The notes below the pieces were generated by a model. It saw only the letters and a program-made list of their open reading frames with translations, was not told the DNA's origin and did no database searches. A DNA stretch of 64,000 bases from Dipetalonema caudispina (Eukaryota; Nematoda; Chromadorea; Rhabditida; Onchocercidae). Below, piece by piece: positions 50,601-63,881 of this stretch (position 1 is the first letter of the stretch; the number at the start of each line of letters is the position of its first letter). The stretch lies in contig JABVXV010000074.1 in the NCBI GenBank assembly GCA_013365325.1, forward strand, positions 163,042 to 227,041, read 5' to 3'. Both the position numbers and the translations under genes were made by a program.

Positions 50601-51409
50601 GCACAAAAGAATCACAAAGTTGCTATTTATAGTTCAATATAATTTATTTATTGCTAATGATAACAACTATTAATTTTAGGCTATCCGAGAGATTTTTCAT
50701 TTTTATTGCAAATAGGATTGTTAACCAAAAATAGCCATTACTAAAAAGTGGACAACTAAATTAATTAGTGCATTTACTCTTTGTCGGTGTATTTCTAGGA
50801 TTATAACAAATTGGTGAAAAGCAAAAAATTGCCTCAATTTCTTGTTGAAAATTTACAAAATCAATCATCAAATGAGGAAAAAAAATCATCAGAGAAGGAT
50901 TCGAAAGAAAAAAGCTCTAAACAACAAAAGCATAAAAAAGTTCAAAGTAAAAGTGTGAAAGATAAAAATGAAAAAGGCGATGAACGAAAGCAAAAACATC
51001 GTAAAGCAAAAAAAAAAAGCTTTAACGAATCAAATCAAAAATCAAAACGACGAAGTGTAAAAAGTGAAAAAGGTTCAAAAAGTATTAAACATGATGAAAG
51101 TACTGAAAAAAAACATAAAGGTAAAAAAAAAAATATTCGAAATATGATTAGTTGTATTTTAGTTGAAATTTATGTAAAATGACGTTTTCGTTTCTTTTTT
51201 TTTTTCCAGTAAAATTTAATTGCAATGTTGACAAATCCATCTATCAGTGATTTTCGAAATGATTTATTTTATAACGATGGATTGAAATTTCATATAATTT
51301 AACATGCTGCAATTATTCAGATAAGAGCAGTTCAATGCCGAAAATGCAAGAAAGTGATAACAATGTTGATGCAATAAATCAAAAAGAAGCTGACGATGCA
51401 TTTGCTTGA
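47677..51409 (+). CDS. EHD-like dynamin-superfamily ATPase lacking the EH domain, with lysine-rich tail
   Basis: Eleven exons (47677-47733, 47909-48007, 48251-48451, 48708-48827, 48983-49099, 49229-49375, 49607-49765, 49891-50082, 50240-50395, 50799-51120, 51321-51409) give 552 residues in one frame. The N-terminal helix precedes a G domain with P-loop GQYSVGKTS (61-69), IGPEPTTD switch, DTPGILTGDKQ (149 on), RGYDF, LLFDANKLDISDEY and NKAD (215-218), all EHD hallmarks; it should bind and hydrolyse ATP and oligomerise on membranes. A helical region (VRIHSYVMDEIMRR..., up to about 415) completes the EHD core. Canonical EHD1-4/RME-1 then carry an EH domain that binds NPF motifs; here the sequence is instead an approximately 120-residue Lys/Ser/Glu-rich tail (KKSSEKDSKEKSSKQQK..) ending DDAFA. 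Sarcalumenin is a more distant alternative. The gene follows two BAR-type genes on the same strand. Confidence 0.85.
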
Positions 51410-51890
51410 TTCTGATGATATAATGAAATGGTGGTTAATTCAGGATAAATTTCATTTTTTCATTTAAGAGTTAAAAAATGTTTTGGTTAACATGAAATAT
51501 TGTAGAACTAAAAGCCTTTATGATTGAAATTTTGAAGTCTAAAATTTCGTTTAACGATAAAATTTTCAAAATTTTCTCTTTTTGAAGACTTCCTAAATCA
51601 TTATCAATCTTCTTTTTTTTTCTTTGCGAATTCACAAAAGATCTATCCAAATAACCTTGAGTAAGCAAGAGGTCAACCATTTCGTCACGTGAAATATCTT
51701 CTGTTCATTATAAATGCTGCAGAAAATATGTTGAGAATATCGATGTCAGATAATTTATTGTTTGAAAATTTCATTTATTAATATTCCTATTTCAAATTTA
51801 AAATTCACACACATTCACTTTTTTTTTTTTTTTTTTTTGTTAAAAACATTTCTTTGAAATATTATAAAATAAATAATTTTATCCTAAATC
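51410..51890. other. Convergent gap between EHD-like and receptor genes
   Basis: About 480 bp between two convergent stop codons, A/T-rich with a T-run near 51820. The minus-strand open frame at 51471-51680 is not supported by splice context. No gene seen. Confidence 0.5.
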
Positions 51891-53581
51891 TTACAAGAAC
51901 AAATCATCTTGTATTTCAATCAATTCCAATGATTTTTGCTCCTCCTGAAATGATGATGTGGTAGGCGTAATTGCCAGAGCAATTGAATCTCTAGTTGAAT
52001 ATTCCATTTCTTTCTCAGCATACTGCTAGAAAAATTGCATTATTTAGAAATTAAACAATTTTTTTTTTTTATATTTGATAATTATACATTTAAATACACA
52101 ATTAATACTTTAAAAAAAGTTTGAAATTAGTTTAACTAAAAACTTAAAGTATATTGTAACATTTGTATCTTCATCTTTATCAAAATATTTGCAATACTAT
52201 GAGAAACATAACTAATTAATTGTTTTTTCCTTTTTTCAAAATTTAAAAAATTTTAAAATAATGTATACATTTGTTGTTGAGTTGCGTTTATTTTTTGAAT
52301 CCATTTGAATTATAGTTTGATGTGCAAAATTTGGTAGAAATTGAATACAAACACGTAAAATCTTTAAAGTTCCATAGGATGATATTCCACTGCAATGAAA
52401 TTTGTTTTTTTTTTTTTTTTTTGATTATTATACTTATTTTTAAAAAGTAATATGAAGAAGTGTAAACAAAGTGTAATTGAAAAGTAATAAGACTTAGTTG
52501 AAATTTCATAAATTTAATTTGAACTTTATTTTTTACCTATTCTGCAGTTCCGGAGATGATTCGGTAAAAGTAAACTTCTTACGCTTCTGATGCCAATGCA
52601 TTTGAGCACGTGCCATTTTGATCCGTCGATTTAGAAGCGTAAATATTACCGGATATGCGGAACAACTTATATACGGCAATAGATGAATGTAATACGATGC
52701 TATTACAACTAGAATTTCTATGTTTTATATGAGTGATATTAATTTTAATTTCAAAAAAAAAAAAAAGTGCAAGAAATTTATTAGCAAAATACGTTATTAT
52801 GCAAAAAATTATGTTTTTTTTTTTTTCTTTGGATGGAAGATTTGAAAATTTTATGATTGACAGAACTGTCGTATATCTTATGGATAGCTGCTCAAATTGA
52901 TTTGTTCAATCTAGAGCTTAGTTTAGCTAATGGTGTTTCAGTTTAGTATTATCCGAATTAATTGAAGCATAAAAATTAGATTTCAAAGAAAGATCTACTG
53001 TGAATTTAAAAAGTAATATAATTAAATCAGACCTAATATGAAATTTCGAAAACAAAAATAAGTAAGTACACTTTTTATAATGGCAAAAATTACCATATAT
53101 ATATATATATATATATATACATTTTTTAAAATATTTTCTAAAATTCTTCGCATTTCAAAATTTGACAAAGTATTTGTGAAATATTTCGTTGAAACTTTGT
53201 TGAGATACAAAATCTTCACAATTTTTAAGAATTTTCATTGATTATTTGAAAATATCCTTCAAAAGACAAAAAAAAAAAATCAGAATTTTTGAAAAAAATT
53301 TTAAATCCGTCAATCTATCAAATGAGTTCCATTATAAAAAGATTTTATAAAATCATTGAAATTTCAAATTCTTACTTGAAAATCAAAAAAAAAAAAAAAA
53401 AGGAAAAAAGTGGAAGAGATATAAATGGTTCAATCAACTGACCACTTCGACTCATCCTATTTATAAATTTGTGCGCAAAAATACTCAACCAATATGGTGA
53501 CCAACAGAACACATAAACTGCTGTAAGTACCAATACCGTTGCTATAAGTCGTCGCATTGAAGCAGCACTACAGCTGAAAAA

Positions 53582-53617
<36 letters not shown>

Positions 53618-53779
53618 TTTTTGAATGGTTAAAAAGTTGGACAAAAAAAAAAAAAAAAAAATATCGTAAACATCATGATGATTGACAATTATCAGAGTGA
53701 AATTCATTTCAGCATAAACAAAAAAAAAAAGAAAAGAATTTTTTCTATTCCAACTATCAAAATGAAAAATTGTTAATAG

Positions 53780-53827
<48 letters not shown>

Positions 53828-53859
53828 GCAACAATAACAACAACAATAACAACAACAAT

Positions 53860-53917
<58 letters not shown>

Positions 53918-56290
53918 GCAACAATAACAACAACAACAATAACAACAACAATAACAACAACAGTAACAACAACAATAGCAACAACAACAACAACAAACAA
54001 ACAACAACAAAAACTTGTCAAATCTCGAGAATTCATCAAATGGGATAAAAAATGAAACATACTTGCTAGAGGTAAGTGAACTGCCTGCACGTCGCCTTAA
54101 GAAAAATGGTACCGATACATACCAATATATCATACCACCTAATGGTATAGCATAACTCGCAATACATGATACAATACCAAAGCCAAGTTCAATTTCTGTA
54201 AGCTATCATTTACATTTATTATAGGATTGATTATGATATGATTATCAGTCTCTATCTATTGCTATATGTCAAGAAGTAGAATTTGATGATTGTTTGTTGA
54301 AATTTGTTAAAAAAAAAAGAAGAAAAAAAAAATCAACCTACCGGATGGTGGCATGAAGGTACATTTCCTTAGTACATAAACAGTTCTTTGAGTGATATTA
54401 GCATTGAAATAAAGTGTTGATACTTGGCTATATGCAAAAAGAGGCCATAACATTATCATAACAAGTGCCATTGATGCAATTACTTGCGCTATTGCATACT
54501 GCAATGCAATATAATTCATTCATTTATTTAATTAACAATTATTTCCCTAATTATTTATCGATTCAGTTAAAAATTATCCTAATTATTTCACATTTATAAT
54601 TATACTTCAATTTCAAACTTCAATTTCAACTTTTCGTTTATTTTTAGCAAATATCTGATGCACTTTTCATCTTTTCCTTCATTTAAAATTACACTTATCC
54701 AATTAGTTTCTTCCAATTTTGCTATGACAAATACATCCGTATGTTTCACTCGTTTATAATTAATTAACCCATTTTCTAATTAGTGCATATGTTCAATTGT
54801 TAGAATTCCATGTCCGTTTTATGAGAACTCCACTGATTAATTTTTTAAAAAATTTGCTAATAATCAGACTGATCCTAACAAAGTAGGCAAGAACCGAAGA
54901 AAGAGGAATAAAAAAACAACGACAAAATAATAAGTGGAAGTTTTTTTTTTTCTAGGCTTTTAAGTTTTTCTTGGCTTGAATTATTTTTAAATACTTTGTT
55001 ATGATCGACAAAGATGTCCAGTGATAGGCATATTAAATAATTTTTTTTTCAAAAGTTACTTAGAGAAAAACTGTCCATTGTATCAAAGATTCTTAAAAAT
55101 TTTTGTTGAAATTTTTGCAAATTACAAATTTGAATTTTTTCTAAAATATATTCAATCATTAAACTTCCTTACCGACTATGCAACTTCATATATCACTGGT
55201 AAAATAGTAATTTAATAAAGAAAAAAATAAATAAATAAAATAATGAATTACTAATTTACTTTTAAGCTAGCAGCTATTCGTCGACTTTTTTGATCGAGAC
55301 ATACCGTTACATAACATGTCCGACTAATTAATACCACAATTACCGGTGCAACAAATTTATTCATTGCTTCGAAAACAAGATATGTTACACATGAGAATGT
55401 GCTAAATTTCCAAGTACCAACAACTATATCGATTATTAGAAAAAGCATTCCTGTAAATTTTTCGCTCACATAATTTATCATATCATATCAGAGATATCAA
55501 TTGGATACCATTGGTAGCAGAAATTATTTTATTGTAAATAATGGCAGATATTATTTGATAAATATTTATTCAGTACATTTTTCTTGATTGCAAGAATGCG
55601 TTGTATCGATTTGATGCATAATAATTAATTAACTATTTAAACATTTAGTATCAGTGTATATGATATCATCGAAAAACTTACCAATCATAATCATCAGATC
55701 GGAAATGCATAATGTTATAATATAAAATAGAATACTTTTTGGTACTTTAACTGTAGACGAAAAAAGCAACGGTGCAACGGTATATAATACCCAAAAATTA
55801 GCAGCAAATCCGACGGCATTAACACCCACATAAGCAAATGCTACGTATCGTCGATAACCCTATAAAGTTTGAAGTATGCTTTGAATTTTTTCGAAATATT
55901 TTTCATTTGTAGAAAAATTTAACACTAATGGATTAATAATTTATGCAAAATGCACCATCTTTTCTATCATAATTGTAATTGATAAATGTTAATGTATCAT
56001 CGTTGTTAGCTTTGATCACCTAATCAATTTTTGACGATAAATTTCATATAACCTATATTTGAGTTTTATATTTCATATCTATCTGAATTGTTTCAAAGGT
56101 AAATAACTAAACATATAACTGGCAAAAAATTGAATTAAAACAAAAATCACACAAATGGTTTAAACTACACTATTAATTTATGAAATGAGTAAAAATCAAT
56201 AAAATTCATTTAAATAACCTGAAATGGTATCGAATATTCCAATTGTTTATAATTGGTAAATTCATCCTCGCCCTGAATTATGACTGTCAT
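51891..56290 (-). CDS. Rhodopsin-class (peptide-type) G-protein-coupled receptor
   Basis: Nine exons: 56290-56219, 55859-55682, 55450-55260, 54498-54342, 54195-54063, 53573-53443, 52717-52537, 52389-52269, 52025-51891; 432 residues in one frame. Seven hydrophobic segments are visible: TM1 (..GFAANFWVLYTV), TM2 (ILFYIITLCISDLMIMI, with the conserved LxxSD), TM3 (FVAPVIVVLISRTCYVTVC), TM4 (IASMALVMIMLWPLFAY), TM5 (IASYAIPLGGMIYWYVSV), TM6 (VLVLTAVYVFCWSPYWLSIF, with the class A CWSPYW) and TM7 (YIHLLPYISCSAYPVIFTLL). Cys before TM3 (FSCVTYL) and in loop 2 (RKCTF) can form the usual disulfide. The DRY motif reads SRT and TM7 NPxxY reads AYPVIF, so activation or coupling may be unusual. The layout suggests a neuropeptide receptor; the ligand cannot be named. 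The Ser/Glu-rich tail ends DDLFL. Confidence 0.85.
53093..53120. repeat. (AT)n microsatellite in receptor intron
   Basis: About 12 AT units in the intron between the TM6 and TM7 exons of the receptor gene. Confidence 0.85.
53781..54011. repeat. (CAA)n tract, about 230 bp, in receptor intron
   Basis: About 75 CAA units with interspersed TAA, CAG and CAGTAA variants, inside the intron between the TM5 exon (ending 54063) and TM6 exon (starting 53573). On the receptor strand it reads (TTG)n. Open frames made of poly-Asn, poly-Leu or poly-Cys through it are artefacts of the repeat. Confidence 0.97.
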
Positions 56291-59200
56291 AATTTTCTCT
56301 CACATCGTTTTAGGTGGAAAAAAAAAAAACCATTTGTGAAGCACTGCAAATTGTCGAATCATTCAAAGCGCAAAAATTTAAATTCGATTCGGTCGATCAA
56401 TAAAGGAAAGGCAGTAGACTGATATAAATCTTAACAAAGTATTTAAATATAAAATAATTTGACAAACTATCGTTTGAAATAAGAAATAAAGGAAATTGCT
56501 ACAAAAAAAAAAAAAAAGAAAAAAATTAATGCTAATTTCAGGGGCATATCGATTTTGTTTTCCTCAAAATCATAATTTGAAATGTGGAAATTAAATATGA
56601 AAAGGTTTGTGTGATGGCATAAAAATCGAATTCCTTTTTTTTTTTTTTTTTTTTATTTTTTTTCTTTCATCCTTGTCAATTTCTATTACAGAAGTAACAT
56701 TTCACACTTTTCATTGGAAAAACTTATTAAGCACTTTCAGAATATGGAATAAATGAAATATCGTTAAATTTCCGATTAAATATGGAAACTACAGAAAAAA
56801 AAAAAAAGAACAAATTGTTATAGATGGAATAATTTTTTTTTTCTTTTTTGAATTCAAAGAACAATGATATTTAGTAACGGAAAATCTTTAATCCTTTAAA
56901 ATTTGAGTAATGAATATGAATATGCAGGAAAATAAATTTTGCATGCTAATATGCAAAAATCTTATCTAAAAAAAATATGCATTCAAATACTTGGCCAAAA
57001 ATTTTCTTGAAAATTAAATATAAAATGTTGTCCTAGAAATATCTTAAATATTAATATGATCTTCTTCTTTTTCATTTTCTTTTTCAAAAAAAAAAAAGAA
57101 AAAAAGAAAAAGTAGCATCATTCTTATGACTTTTTTTTTTTTAAAATTTCTTGAGCACATCTTTAAGCTTAGGCTCAGCATTTAGTTCCCAGTTAATTAA
57201 GTTTTATTCCGGGACTAAATTCAAGGAAAAAATTATTTGAAAAAATGTTGGAATTTTCTAGCAAAAAATTAACTAATCAGATATAAAAGAAGAAATTGAA
57301 GAATATTTGACACGATCGTTGAAGCGATTCAATTTTGCAGCAATACATATATATATAATTAATAATGCAAAACATAAATTTTAACACATTTTATATTCCT
57401 TCTTCCACATTCCGATTTTTTGAAGGTAGAGGAGGATGAAATTAAAAGACTGTCCTAGAAGTATTTTAAAATAATATAGAAAAGTATTCTGAAATCTCTT
57501 ACAAATATCGTCAAACAATTATTACAGAATCAATGAAGTACTAACTCATTAATTTGAATAAAATATTTTCTACAAGTCAATCTTATACAGAAAGAGAGAG
57601 AGTTATGAGTTCAATTTCAAAAATATTATATATATAATCCAATTAATCCTGGTTAATCAAGGTTAGCTTAATTTTGAATTTTCATCTTGCTTGCTTAAAT
57701 TTTATATAAGGCTTAAAATTTTTCCTCATAAAAAATCATAATATGATCTATAATCAATGAATGTATTATCAAGAAATACTGTTCGCATTTGATCGAATCG
57801 AAAGAACAAACTATGAGTTAATCTTGTATTTGTAAAAAAAAAAAAAAAAAAAGGAAAAAAAAAGAAAAAAGAAACGAAGAAAAACGTATTCGTCATTAAA
57901 CTATAACATAAATTTAAATTTTAGTAGAATTTCATTAACGATCAGTAGTTACATTAAATGTTATCCTATTTGTCAAAAAAAATATCCCACTTCATGCATC
58001 ATTAAAAATGATACACTGAAAAAAATATTCGACCTATATGGAATTTTTATTTTTTTTTTAAATTCAAATGCATTTCAAAGACCATAATGGTAATAATTTT
58101 AATAAGGTAACACTAAAACAGCTACATCGTGGTAATTTTGAATGCATTAGCTAATAAATTTTACCAAAATTTCATCAATAAAGAATGATTGTGCTTGTTT
58201 GTATTTCATTCATCATATTATAATCAATTTTTAGCTCGTTATTTTTTCTTACACCATAAAAATGAGCAAATACAAACGGTTTAAAAAAATTCATTCCGAA
58301 ACGGATTTAAAATCATCTAAAGATTTAATTAATGCTCATTAATTTAAAAGAGATTTTGATGGAGATATTAATTAAAAGGCAATTTAAAGAGTAACATCTA
58401 TATTCTTCCGAAAAATACCACTACTAAATTTGTCATTAAAATTCATTTTCTGCTTCGAGAAAATGCTGAAAAAAATTGTGGTATGTGAAAATTTCACATT
58501 TAGAAATGAATAGATCGATCGATAGATGGATTTTTATTTTTTTAAAAAAAAAACCACTCATATTACGAAAGAAATGTCATAGAAGCATCATTGAGATATC
58601 GAGAATGTTATAGATTCTCGACCTAGAAGTAATATCACTTAGATTACTGGAAAAAAAAAGAGTTTAACCGATATTTTTAATGTAAACCATTTTAGGTAAG
58701 ATATTGATGAAATTTTAGGGAACAGGTATTAATGGAAAAGATAGGTATTGAATGTGATGTAATATTAATATTTAATGAGCCTGAACTGGGTAAAATGATA
58801 AATTATTCGTTTTCTTTAAAAGATGGAATACTTTACGATAGAAAGTAATTAATTGTTCTTGATGAAATTTATGCATGGATTTTGCTTCTAAGAAATTTTG
58901 GATAAATAAAGACATTTTGTTGCAACACTATAAATTGTTTTTCATTCTCGAAGTTAAACTAAACACTTTCTGTATCCTCAGCAAAAATTCGATTAGTTGA
59001 TGAAAATTCGATACTGCTGAATTAGACATTCTAAATGATGTTAAGCACATATTATATCAATTCAATTTTTGCATGAAAAAAGCATTAAACATTTTGAGAA
59101 CATTTTAATTTTCTTCTGATCGAAAAACCTATCTAATTCATAAACATTTTATATCTCAAATGATAAATATCATCAAAAAGACAAAATTTCTCAAGAATGA

Positions 59201-60890
59201 ATTGAAATGCAAAATTAAGCTGTATGTAACATGTATTGTGAATGCCATTTGGTTTCTTAGTTAATGACAAGCTATTTTGCATGATAGCTTAATTATGGGA
59301 TTAGTTTTTGATCACTTCTTATATCATTTACTTCTGCAATCATTTCAAAATGTTGATATCATTATCATTCAAATGGCTTATAAAAGAAAAAAGAAAAAGG
59401 CCTACTCTTGTGATGGTTTCCTCTTCTTCGTCGTATTCTCGAATATATTTTACTACAACATTGTATGCTAATGCCTTTTACATTTTGATTTTTTCTGTTT
59501 TTAAATGATATCGAAATGAAATAGATTTCAAGAAAATATAGGTACAGTTTGAATTAGTGCTAATCAAACTGAATTGCAAAGAAAAACAGACAAGTTAATG
59601 AATTCTTTAATTTTAGAAATGAAATTTTAAGTTTGATTATCAGTTTCGTTTTTCTTGACAACTTTTTTGTTGAATAAATTAGCATGGAAAGAATAAATTC
59701 TTTTTGGCTAAGAAGGAAATGAACAACGAAATTGGAAAAACTACAAAAAAAAAAAGAAGCAAATGAAAGAATTAATTTCATGAAATTAGGCAATCTAAAG
59801 GGAATGAGTTGAAATTTCTATCGTTTATGATAATTCCACTTTTTTTTTTTTGAAAGTAATTTTTCTATGCAGGATAAAAAAGTTTTAAAATTCTCGAACT
59901 TAAAAATATTTGAAAGCTAACATTTTCGATAGTATTGGCAAGTTTAAATCTTTATGACTTTCTTGGATCTCTACGAAAATCTTAATCTAGGTAAGTTAAA
60001 ATTATGCCTAAAACATTGATAGAATTTTATCATAAACTGCTAAATTCAAAAAATTATCCTTAACTTTTAATTCATCAAATTATTTCTTAAATATCTTATC
60101 GTGCCCACTTCTTCTCTAACATTTCATTTTGAGTAATAGAAGATTAATCATGCGTAACATTGATTGACGCTAATTTGTATAAAAATTTTGAATTTAAAAA
60201 AAAAAAAAAAAAGAGATGAAATATTATCATTTAGTTAATATGAAAAGCGTTTTTCACAACTATCCTAGAAAATAATTCAAGCATTCTTAAATAAACATAA
60301 AAAATGCAAAAACAAAAAAGAATTGTTATTTCAAGATGAAATAACAATTATTATACAACTTTCTATGTCCAAATTAAATATTTGTCATATTTTCATGCAA
60401 ATTATCATTAATGTTTTTAATCAAATTTTGTAATTTTTGAGCTTCAATTATTTATATAAAGCAATAATAAAATTAACATTCATCTTGTAGGATATTTGAA
60501 GGATTGAAAATTATCTGTAACAATACAACCCCATATATTTTATTTAGGAGAAGATAATAATTGTTAAAAATATATTCATTTTAAGATGATATTACTTTAT
60601 TAAACTATAATTTTAATAAATATTTTTATTTATTCAACAATTTTTTTTGCAAACAATTCATCATTTTTTACTTTTTTTTTTTTTTTTTTAATTTTATTTT
60701 ATTTTAATGCAAAAAAAAAAAAAAAAAAAAAAAAAAATCAACTCGTCCATATAATACAATTGCAATTGTGAAATAATTGATGAAAACGATTGAATGAGTT
60801 TAAATTCTCTGTAAGATTTTCTCGGATATTCTTCTTATTATTCAGTTCATTAAATTAAAATGCCTTTTTCATTTGGATTTTTTTCTACTA

Positions 60891-60948
60891 TAGAGAGAGA
60901 GAGAGAGAGAGTGAGAGTGAGAGTGAGAGGGAGTAAGAAAGAGAATAG
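60891..60948. repeat. (GA)n microsatellite
   Basis: Interrupted GA repeat in spacer. Confidence 0.9.
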
Positions 60949-62405
60949 AAAGAAAAGAAAAAAGTTATTCCTACACTTCAAAGTTATTGTACCATGACTA
61001 TTATACAAATGATAGAATTTTTAACTTTCTGTGTTCATTAAAGTAAAAAAAAAAAAAAAAAAATTGCTTGAATAAAAGCTTTACTTACATAGGTTTAGAA
61101 ACATTGAAGCATAAAACTTTTTGAATAATTAGAATAAACCTATTAGTTTCAAATATATGATGACTAATTAATATTACTATTAGCAGTACTATTCTCCATT
61201 TTTGAGGAGATTTTTGCAAAGAATTTGAACAAAAATTCCATCAATTTTTTTTTTTCAATGTAATTAACGATTTGTAACTAATTAAAATTTGTCAGAATGC
61301 TCAAATAAATAAAATTTCAAACTGATTACTCCTCCAGCAAAATATTTGCAAATGGCAAGCATTTTTGTCTGAACCTATCGGAAAGAGAGAAGTCGTAAAA
61401 GCAGAAATCCTTTGAGGAAAAGCCATAAAAGTTTTTCTTTTTCTTTTTTTTTTTTTTTTTTTTTTCCAGAAAAATCAATTATAGAGAAGAAGTGAAATTT
61501 GTTTTGAAAGAAAACACGCATAGATGAACATCAGAAAGATAGAAGCTATTTCCACTTCGACATGATCATTTCCATATCCGTTTTATCTGAGGAATGAAAA
61601 TGACAAATTGTGATCGTTACTTAAACAATCATCATTTATCGATCCGTACAAACAAATGAGAAGAAAGAAATTTCTTCAGACAATGATTTTTATTTGACAG
61701 ATGAGATCGCATAGATTGATCAATAATGGAACAATTTTAATTAATAATTGTATTCATACTGTAAAATAGAATGGAAATTCTTATAGTAATTTAAAATATT
61801 TATTCCTAAATTATGCTATCTTATCATACTTTTGTTTACAGATTTGATAGTAATAATTGATTAGCACCATGCTAAAAAGCGGAAATGGATAAACGATACA
61901 AATTGATGGATGTAATAATAGTTGTTCATTTTCAAAATTACTTCAAAAATGTTTCTTCAAAATAGTAATCATTAAATGAATGAAATTAAATGAATGTTTG
62001 ATTGACTTTTTCTGTAATGCATAGTTTTATTTGTGTTCATTTATGCTCACTAAATTATTTGCACTTTAACAAAATTCAATTTTGTGCAAAATTTTACTAA
62101 TAATTTTTGCGAAACGAAAATAACATGAGCTATTATTTTGTTTGATATATCTCACTAATAGTTACATTTTTGAGATATAATAAGACATTCACTTTCTTAT
62201 ATCTGAGCATTAATTAATATAAAATGAACATTGCTTTTTTTTTTTTCTTTTTTTACAAATTATTCAAGTGAAAATTGAATAAATGGAAATGATAAGAGAT
62301 AAAATCATACACTTATCATTTTCATTAATTAATCAATTATACAAAGTATTATAGAAAATTTGCTCAGAATTATTTGTAAACGAAATTATTCAACAAAATT
62401 ATATC

Positions 62406-62475
62406 TTCTAGTAAATGTTTATGCATCAGTGATTTGATTATTCTAGTAAATGTTTATGCATCAGTGATTTGATTA
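62406..62475. repeat. Perfect 35-bp tandem duplication
   Basis: Two adjacent identical copies of a unit beginning TTCTAGTAAATGTTTATGCA and ending GATTTGATTA. Confidence 0.95.
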
Positions 62476-63881
62476 TTCAACTCTTAATCTAATCAACATC
62501 CATGTGAGATACTGTTATATCTTAACATTATCCAATCTTTCTCATTCATATTAAAATTTTTAGCACAGTGTTTAGGTCTAAATTGATCTCATAAAAGATC
62601 AATGAAATATATTGAAATGTAAACTTTCCTACTAAATATCGAAATTTTATAATACACTAACTTAATATGTGAAAAATGACAAAACATCAATTGATCATAA
62701 TTTTTTTTTTGTTGCAGATATATTTTGCAAAAAAAAAAAAAAAAAAAAAAAAAATTCATAAAAGCAAACAGTTGAAAAAAGTTAAAAAGAAAATGAGCCA
62801 AACAGTTTGTTTCTATTTTTATCTTTCCGATATTTTTACGCAATATTATATTAAAAAAAAAAAAAGTGAAAATTGTTAATTTCAATTACAATTTTATCAG
62901 TAAACTAATTTGAAAATAATATAAACTGTGACAAAATTTCTACTATCATTTAATTAAAGCTCACTCAACTAGGCAGTAATATTTTGTACTCAGATGTTCA
63001 AGAGGCATTTTCTATTTTCTCTCTCATTATATTTAAAATAAATTCTCATGAGAAGCGAATTTTTAATCCTTTCAAAAAAAAAAAAAAAGAAAAAATGCCT
63101 ATCAATTTTTTTTTTTAGAACTTATATGAGCTTTAATATTTTTTTTTCATCACAAAAATGAAATGATACAACAATTTTGTAGTTTATTGGTTGTGGAAAA
63201 AAAAAAAAAGAGAAAAAAAGAAGAGAAAGAAGCTTTATCGAATGATCCTTTATTGTATTATAATTATTTCCATCATTACATTGCACAATATCGTTTTAAT
63301 GATTGTTAGATTAATTTCGAAAGTACTAATCGAACTAATTCCTCCGAGAATTACTTTCTTTTTCAAATCAATCCTTATCGGGTGTTAATTGCATGAAAAT
63401 TAAGGTATTATTAGAAGTTTTCGCAATTTGCAATAGATTTCTCCATTAATAACAAATATATTTTTTATTATTGTTTTGTAATGCATAAAAAATTTTCAGT
63501 AAAATGCAAAAAAAAAAATAAGAAATAAAAATTAATTTGTAAATTTGAGTCATATACCAAAAATGAAAAAAAAAGAAATTAGAAAAATTTCTAGGCTGAA
63601 TGTATTATTCAAAGCTCTCCAATAATGGGAATAATCAATAAAATAATAAAAAAATGTTGATGGTTAAAAATAAATGCACAAAAATTGACAAACTAATAAA
63701 TATTTAATAAAAAATGAATTTTCTTATAGGTACATTTCAAATATTGTTTTCTATTAGGTAGCACTTATGTAAACAATCGAAGTATTGGTTATATTCTCTT
63801 TTATACCTATCATACTTACAAATATAAATAATAAATTAGCAGTTCAACTGAATACCATGACTTTTCTATTATATCATTTCC

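Noticed and set aside
47677..51409. Sarcalumenin orthologue
   Set aside because: Shares the EHD-like G domain, but the switch and following motifs (LDISDEY, IIDTPGILTG) match EHD better and there is no signal peptide.
53372..54133. A 253-codon minus-strand open frame with long poly-Cys/Tyr stretches, and the overlapping poly-Asn and poly-Leu frames
   Set aside because: It runs through the (CAA)n intron repeat and joins the real TM5 and TM6 receptor exons only by chance openness; the exon ends show proper splice sites on each side.
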